Source of the DNA: an uncultured Candidatus Actinomarina sp.
GTDB lineage: Bacteria; Actinomycetota; Acidimicrobiia; Actinomarinales; Actinomarinaceae
DNA: 44,545 nt
Assembly (NCBI GenBank): GCA_902510965.1
Contig: CABXDM010000005.1
Coordinates: forward strand, 1-44,545
Reading direction: 5' to 3'
Positions 41,088 through 44,545 of the stretch are shown here, in pieces. Position 1 is the first letter of the stretch. Every line of letters starts with the position of its first letter. The position numbers and the translations under genes are program-made. The notes beneath the pieces are model-generated. The model did not search any database, was not told the DNA's origin, and worked only from the letters and a program-made list of their open reading frames with translations.

Positions 41088-42278
41088 TTATTCAATCAAA
41101 TTTATAAAAAGTGAAGATGCAAGCAATAAGCATCCAAAAAGTCCTAAATATGCAGTTATTACAGGGTAAAGTCTTCTTGATTCTTTAATTTTGATAACAG
41201 AATAGTTTGTAATGGAGTAATACAATAGAACAAAGAAAGAGCTTAGTTTTACTGCCTCAACTACATCAAAGTATAATATTCCGACCACCACAACAATAGA
41301 GACAAGAATATCTGCAATGTAAGCTGAGTTAAATTTACTGTGGATACTACCAAGAGACTTCGGTAGATAGTTATCCCTAGACATAGCAACAACCACTCTG
41401 CTTATCCCCGGTATGAGTGCCAGCAGCACTGAAGCTGTTGCAATTGTTGAGGCTATAGAAATTAGAAATGAAAAATTAGAAAATCTTGATATATCAAAAG
41501 CAACTTTAAGTGGAGTTAAAGAGTTTTGAATTATGTCCGGATTAATAATTCCCAATGTGGCATAAGTAGTTAAGAAGTATATCGATACAGTTATTCCGAG
41601 ACCCGTAAGAATTGCTTTTGGAATAATTGTTTCTGGATTCTCGACTTCTTCCCCAAATGTTGCCAAGCGAGAATAGCCAGTAAATGCAAAAAACCAAATA
41701 CTACTACTCAAAAGTAGTGACTCTATTGTTAATCCTTTTGTGATAGGAATAACAAAATTAAAATTATCTGAAGAAACTACAGAAAAAATGTAGAACAGAA
41801 GAATACCCAATACAGAATAGACAAACCATTTTGCAACAGAGGCAGTCTTCGATGCACCAAAATAGCTAACAGTACCAATAGTAAAAACTAAGGCTATACC
41901 GGCAATCTTATGTGATGAGGGATATAAATAGTGTCCAAAGGTTAAAGCTATAGCAATAGAGCTAATAATTTTTCCAACGATAAAAGTTGTACCAGCAACA
42001 AGTGAGCTAGAATTTCCTAAAACTTTTCTGGCATATACATAGGTACCACCTGTTTCGGGATAGAGTCTTGCGAGCTGAGCTGAAGAGCTAGCATTCGAAA
42101 ATGCTAAAATACTAGCAATTAACAACCCAAACAATAAAGAATAAGAGGAAATAGTTGCTGCAGGTGCAATATTTAGAAATAAACCTGCACCAATCATTGA
42201 ACTCAGCCCTAAAAAGATTGAGTTTCGTAAGGTCAAAGTTCTTTTAAAGTTTTTCATCCTAGTTATTTGTATTACCAT
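41088..42278 (-). CDS. APC-family amino acid permease
   Basis: A 396-aa secondary transporter with about eleven to twelve helices. The first helix bears GLSSMIGAGLFLNIAPAA, the APC signature; helix 3 has the ARLYPETGGTYVYARKVLG segment, and helix 6 shows SSIWFFAFTGYSRLATFGEEVENPE with the conserved Gly/Phe/E. YLPKSLGSIHSKFNSAYIAD follows. It imports an amino acid or amine; the substrate is unclear. The ATG is at 42278, with MKNFKRTL (42257) as an alternative. It is divergent from the next gene with only 23 bases between them. Confidence 0.9.
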   Translation of the reverse strand: MVIQITRMKNFKRTLTLRNSIFLGLSSMIGAGLFLNIAPAATISSYSLLFGLLIASILAFSNASSSAQLARLYPETGGTYVYARKVLGNSSSLVAGTTFIVGKIISSIAIALTFGHYLYPSSHKIAGIALVFTIGTVSYFGASKTASVAKWFVYSVLGILLFYIFSVVSSDNFNFVIPITKGLTIESLLLSSSIWFFAFTGYSRLATFGEEVENPETIIPKAILTGLGITVSIYFLTTYATLGIINPDIIQNSLTPLKVAFDISRFSNFSFLISIASTIATASVLLALIPGISRVVVAMSRDNYLPKSLGSIHSKFNSAYIADILVSIVVVVGILYFDVVEAVKLSSFFVLLYYSITNYSVIKIKESRRLYPVITAYLGLFGCLLLASSLFINLIE

Positions 42279-42301
42279 CTAATAATATAGAAAATATAAA
42301 A

Positions 42302-43285
42302 ATGTTTGATAAATTAACACCCGTACCAATAAAAAACTCAAAACATAGAAACTTAATGATTTTTTCTATGAGCTGGTTTCTTATAGGAACATGGATTGAT
42401 GCAAGCGCTCATAGTTACCTCAATGAAGATTTAGAATCTTTTTTTACACCATGGCATGCTGTGTTATATTCCGGATATGCATTTTCTGTACTTTCTACGA
42501 TGTATATTAAAAATTCAATAAAAGATTACAGAATAGACATTGGTGTTTTGGGTGCAGTTATTTTTGGAATTGGTGGTGGACTCGATTTGCTCTGGCATAC
42601 CTTTCTTGGAATAGAACAGGGAGTTGAGCCACTAGTGTCTCCATCCCACCTAATGCTTTTTCTCGGTGCTTTTTTGATGTTGGCCTACGTATTTGCTTCT
42701 AGACCCAATAAAGAAAGCCTAGATACTCCTGCCGTAATTACAGTTGGTGCTGCTTTTAGTTTGATTACATTTATTACACAGTTTCTACACCCTTACTTGA
42801 ATGTCGGAGAATTTTTTTGGTACGGAATTGAAGAACTTGCAGCAGGTTCATTATTTTTCCAGGCGTTATTAGCAAGTATGATATTTGTCTTCATCATTAG
42901 ATTTAAACCTACTAAAAATCAAATATTCATAATGTACACCATGTCATTTTTGTACCTATCTTTTCACTCTGTTCTTGGTGATCTAGAACTTATGGCTGCA
43001 AAACTATTTTGGGGAGTATTATTTGGTTATTTAGGTTCTCGTATCACTGATTGGTATTACAACATAGAAAGTAAACAAAAAATGCAAATAGCTACTTCTC
43101 TAGTTGCAGGCTCCTATGGTCTCCTTTTTGTTCTTTACTTATTTGCTGCAAGTATTTACTTTGAGCAAGACATGGTTTGGAGATTCTATGGTCTAGGAGG
43201 ACTTGTTACCGTGCCATTACTTTTTGGTTATATGATCGGTGGCTTAGGTGTTAGTCCTGTTACTAAGGAAATTATTAATAATTAA
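42302..43285 (+). CDS. Membrane protein with conserved WH motifs, function unknown
   Basis: A 327-aa protein with about eight helices. Notable intramembrane motifs are ESFFTPWHAVLYSGY, GGGLDLLWHTFLGIEQGVEPLVSPSHLMLFLGA, and HPYLNVGEFFWYGIEELAAG. The His/Asp/Glu residues at helix edges (WH, DLLWH, SPSHL) could form a metal or haem site. I recall similar patterns in actinobacterial membrane proteins of unknown function, but no family can be named. The AUG lies 9 bases after an AT-rich stretch, so a leaderless start is possible. Confidence 0.65.
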   Translation: MFDKLTPVPIKNSKHRNLMIFSMSWFLIGTWIDASAHSYLNEDLESFFTPWHAVLYSGYAFSVLSTMYIKNSIKDYRIDIGVLGAVIFGIGGGLDLLWHTFLGIEQGVEPLVSPSHLMLFLGAFLMLAYVFASRPNKESLDTPAVITVGAAFSLITFITQFLHPYLNVGEFFWYGIEELAAGSLFFQALLASMIFVFIIRFKPTKNQIFIMYTMSFLYLSFHSVLGDLELMAAKLFWGVLFGYLGSRITDWYYNIESKQKMQIATSLVAGSYGLLFVLYLFAASIYFEQDMVWRFYGLGGLVTVPLLFGYMIGGLGVSPVTKEIINN

Positions 43286-43286
43286 A

Positions 43287-43982
43287 CTAGTAAGTTTTAA
43301 GTTCGTCGCCATCCATAAAAGATACATTATTGAATTCTTTTAATCTGAAGAAATGACCAGATGAAATTTTTGTAGATTTCAAAATTGTATGACCTGCATG
43401 TCTTGGTAGAAACTGTCTCCACGTCCATGGATACAGAGGCATGTTTAAAAAATAAGAAATAAGTACAGACATTGTTCCCGCATGAGAGATAATCATGAGT
43501 TTTTCTGTCTCATTATCTTCAAGGTTAAAAAGTCTGTCATATTTGTTATCAATACTGACTATTCCAAGCTCTGAAAGATTTTCACCAAGATTTGTAATGA
43601 TATTTTCACTAAAAGTCTTCATATATTCACCATGATTGTTGACCAACCATTCCTCAAAAGACTTACTATTACGCTTAATGAAAAATTCTTCAATTTCTTT
43701 ATTTGACTTACCGATGAGGTCTACTTCTTCACTATCTCGCATTTCCTGTAGCCAGTCGTGAACAATAATGTCTTCAGATACACCCGCTTCTTTGAACGGT
43801 GCAAGAGTTTGTTAGGCACGTAAAAGTGGAGATACCCATGTTTTATCAACTTCTCCCTTAGTAAAAATACTAGAAGATAGAAATGCTTGCCTAGTTCCTT
43901 TTTCAGTTAAACCAGGATCAAGATTATATTGATTATTTTTTAACCACTCTGGTTGCCCATGTCTTATAAGTACAATTTCCAT
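43287..43982 (-). pseudogene. Histidine phosphatase (phosphoglycerate-mutase-like) with one in-frame stop
   Basis: Two track ORFs (43812-44000 and 43287-43742) are in the same frame and belong to one gene. The first part has EIVLIRHGQPEW (catalytic His, RHG), GLTEKGTRQA and WVSPLLRA; then TAA (43812-43814), then QTLAPFKEAGVS. LLRA(K/R)QT is a strict family pattern, so the stop replaces Lys or Arg by one base. The second part holds the other catalytic His in MIISHAGTMSVLI. The gene would be 231 codons from ATG 43982. The reading frame on both sides is intact, so the nonsense change is recent, or a base error, or the codon is read through. Function: phosphomonoesterase of unknown substrate. Confidence 0.75.
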
Positions 43983-44034
43983 TACAAAAACAATAGCCAA
44001 ATTGAGTTATTCTGATAGGAAAAGAAATAAAATA

Positions 44035-44475
44035 ATGAACAGAAAACTTTATAGATCACCGCAGAAGATGCTGCCAATACTTTTTACTGGCTTTTCTCTT
44101 TCATATGTATCTATTGACAATATTTTTAATGGCCCTCTTAGGAATTTTTTAAAAAACTATATTTCATTGAACGAATTTGGTTCAAACATCCGTGAGGAAG
44201 TTTTATACTATCTGATTTTACTCATAGGAGGTTTCCAACTCTTTACTGCTGTACAAAGTATTTTTCAGCCAGTTCTTGAACTATCAGAATACAAAATAGC
44301 AATGAGAACTTCTGAAAAACTTTTTACAGTTGTTAAAGACATACAAGACCTACAGGAAGCAGTTCTGCATGAAGACTATGTAAAATTTACGTTTAGTGAT
44401 GGGACCTACTCTGTATTCGTAGAAAACATAGAGGCAGACAAGTTAGAGAGCCTGTTGAATGAATTAAATGTCTAA
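44035..44475 (+). CDS. Membrane protein of unknown function
   Basis: A protein of about 146 aa from the preferred ATG at 44035 (MNRKLYRSPQKMLPILF); the track start TTG 44002 lacks a better ribosome site. Two hydrophobic stretches at about residues 12-30 and 55-75, then a C-terminal soluble part with VLHEDYVKFTFSDGTYSVFVE, which resembles a small beta-fold. No domain is recognised. It is divergent from the broken phosphatase. The last 70 bases of the window hold only AT-rich sequence and one TTCGCGAA. Confidence 0.5.
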   Translation: MNRKLYRSPQKMLPILFTGFSLSYVSIDNIFNGPLRNFLKNYISLNEFGSNIREEVLYYLILLIGGFQLFTAVQSIFQPVLELSEYKIAMRTSEKLFTVVKDIQDLQEAVLHEDYVKFTFSDGTYSVFVENIEADKLESLLNELNV

Positions 44476-44545
44476 AATGTTCGCGAAAAATAGATTAATG
44501 ATTTTCTTGCCAAACTGACCATTATTAGGTAAATTTATAAAACAC

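Noticed and set aside
1-44545. CRISPR arrays, tRNA or rRNA genes, insertion sequences
   Set aside because: No regularly spaced direct repeats, cloverleaf-like segments with CCA ends, transposase motifs or terminal inverted repeats were recognised by reading; the tRNA-Ile/Ala pair often found after gyrA is absent.

Overview
The window is a compact, AT-rich (by eye about one third G+C) bacterial chromosome segment centred on the replication origin. The order DUF3566-gyrA-gyrB-DUF721-dnaN-dnaA | rpmH-rnpA-yidD-yidC-jag-rsmG-parA-parB, followed by a CwlM-like gene, trxB, a NUDIX hydrolase and the CCA-adding enzyme, is the classic actinobacterial origin neighbourhood. With the low G+C, very short intergenic gaps, overlapping genes, several apparently leaderless starts, and LLM-type and PPOX-type flavin/F420 enzymes, this points to a streamlined marine actinobacterium of the Candidatus Actinomarina (OM1) / Acidimicrobiia type. 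That placement is inference from gene order and composition; no search was run.

Layout. 1-990: the start of a BtuF-like cobalamin-binding lipoprotein gene, running off the left edge and preceded by a cobalamin riboswitch. 991-8796 (minus strand): DUF3566, gyrA, gyrB, DUF721/DciA-like, dnaN and dnaA, with recF missing. 8797-13516 (plus strand): rpmH to parB, with a parS site embedded in rsmG. The strand switch at dnaA/rpmH places the origin at roughly 7.4-9.07 kb. 13513-16816 (minus): a CwlM-like pseudo-amidase, trxB, a small membrane protein, a GNAT and a NUDIX protein. 16853-23482 (plus): CCA transferase, argR with a double ARG box, an esterase, csp, pepP, a cis-prenyltransferase and a Ste24-type protease.

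23479-28723 is a metal-homeostasis block. A Zur-type regulator faces a znuA-znuC-znuB zinc importer across two operator palindromes, and a second His-rich, cupredoxin-like lipoprotein closes the operon. The ATPase gene has no usable in-frame start upstream of its Walker A motif and appears frameshifted in an A6 run.

The gap 28724-28998 holds the most surprising element. On the minus strand there is a leaderless-looking 13-codon leader peptide (MYKVNNWHWILHR) with two Trp codons, followed by mutually exclusive pairings and a strong intrinsic terminator. This is the architecture of a trp attenuator, but no trp gene, or any gene, follows it on that strand.

29008-35380: a LolD/MacB-type ABC ATPase and its large FtsX-type permease, convergent with a FecR-domain secreted protein of about 1000 aa that carries eleven C-x(6-10)-C modules and a Pro/Gly tail. 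35468-44475: accessory metabolism and membrane genes (M20 peptidase, LLM oxidoreductase, membrane and ABM-like proteins, acyltransferase-3, PPOX protein, APC permease) plus two disrupted genes: a histidine phosphatase with one in-frame TAA and a small ORF with one in-frame TGA. No tRNA, rRNA, CRISPR array, transposase or phage gene was recognised, and no gene-free stretch exceeds about 300 bases.
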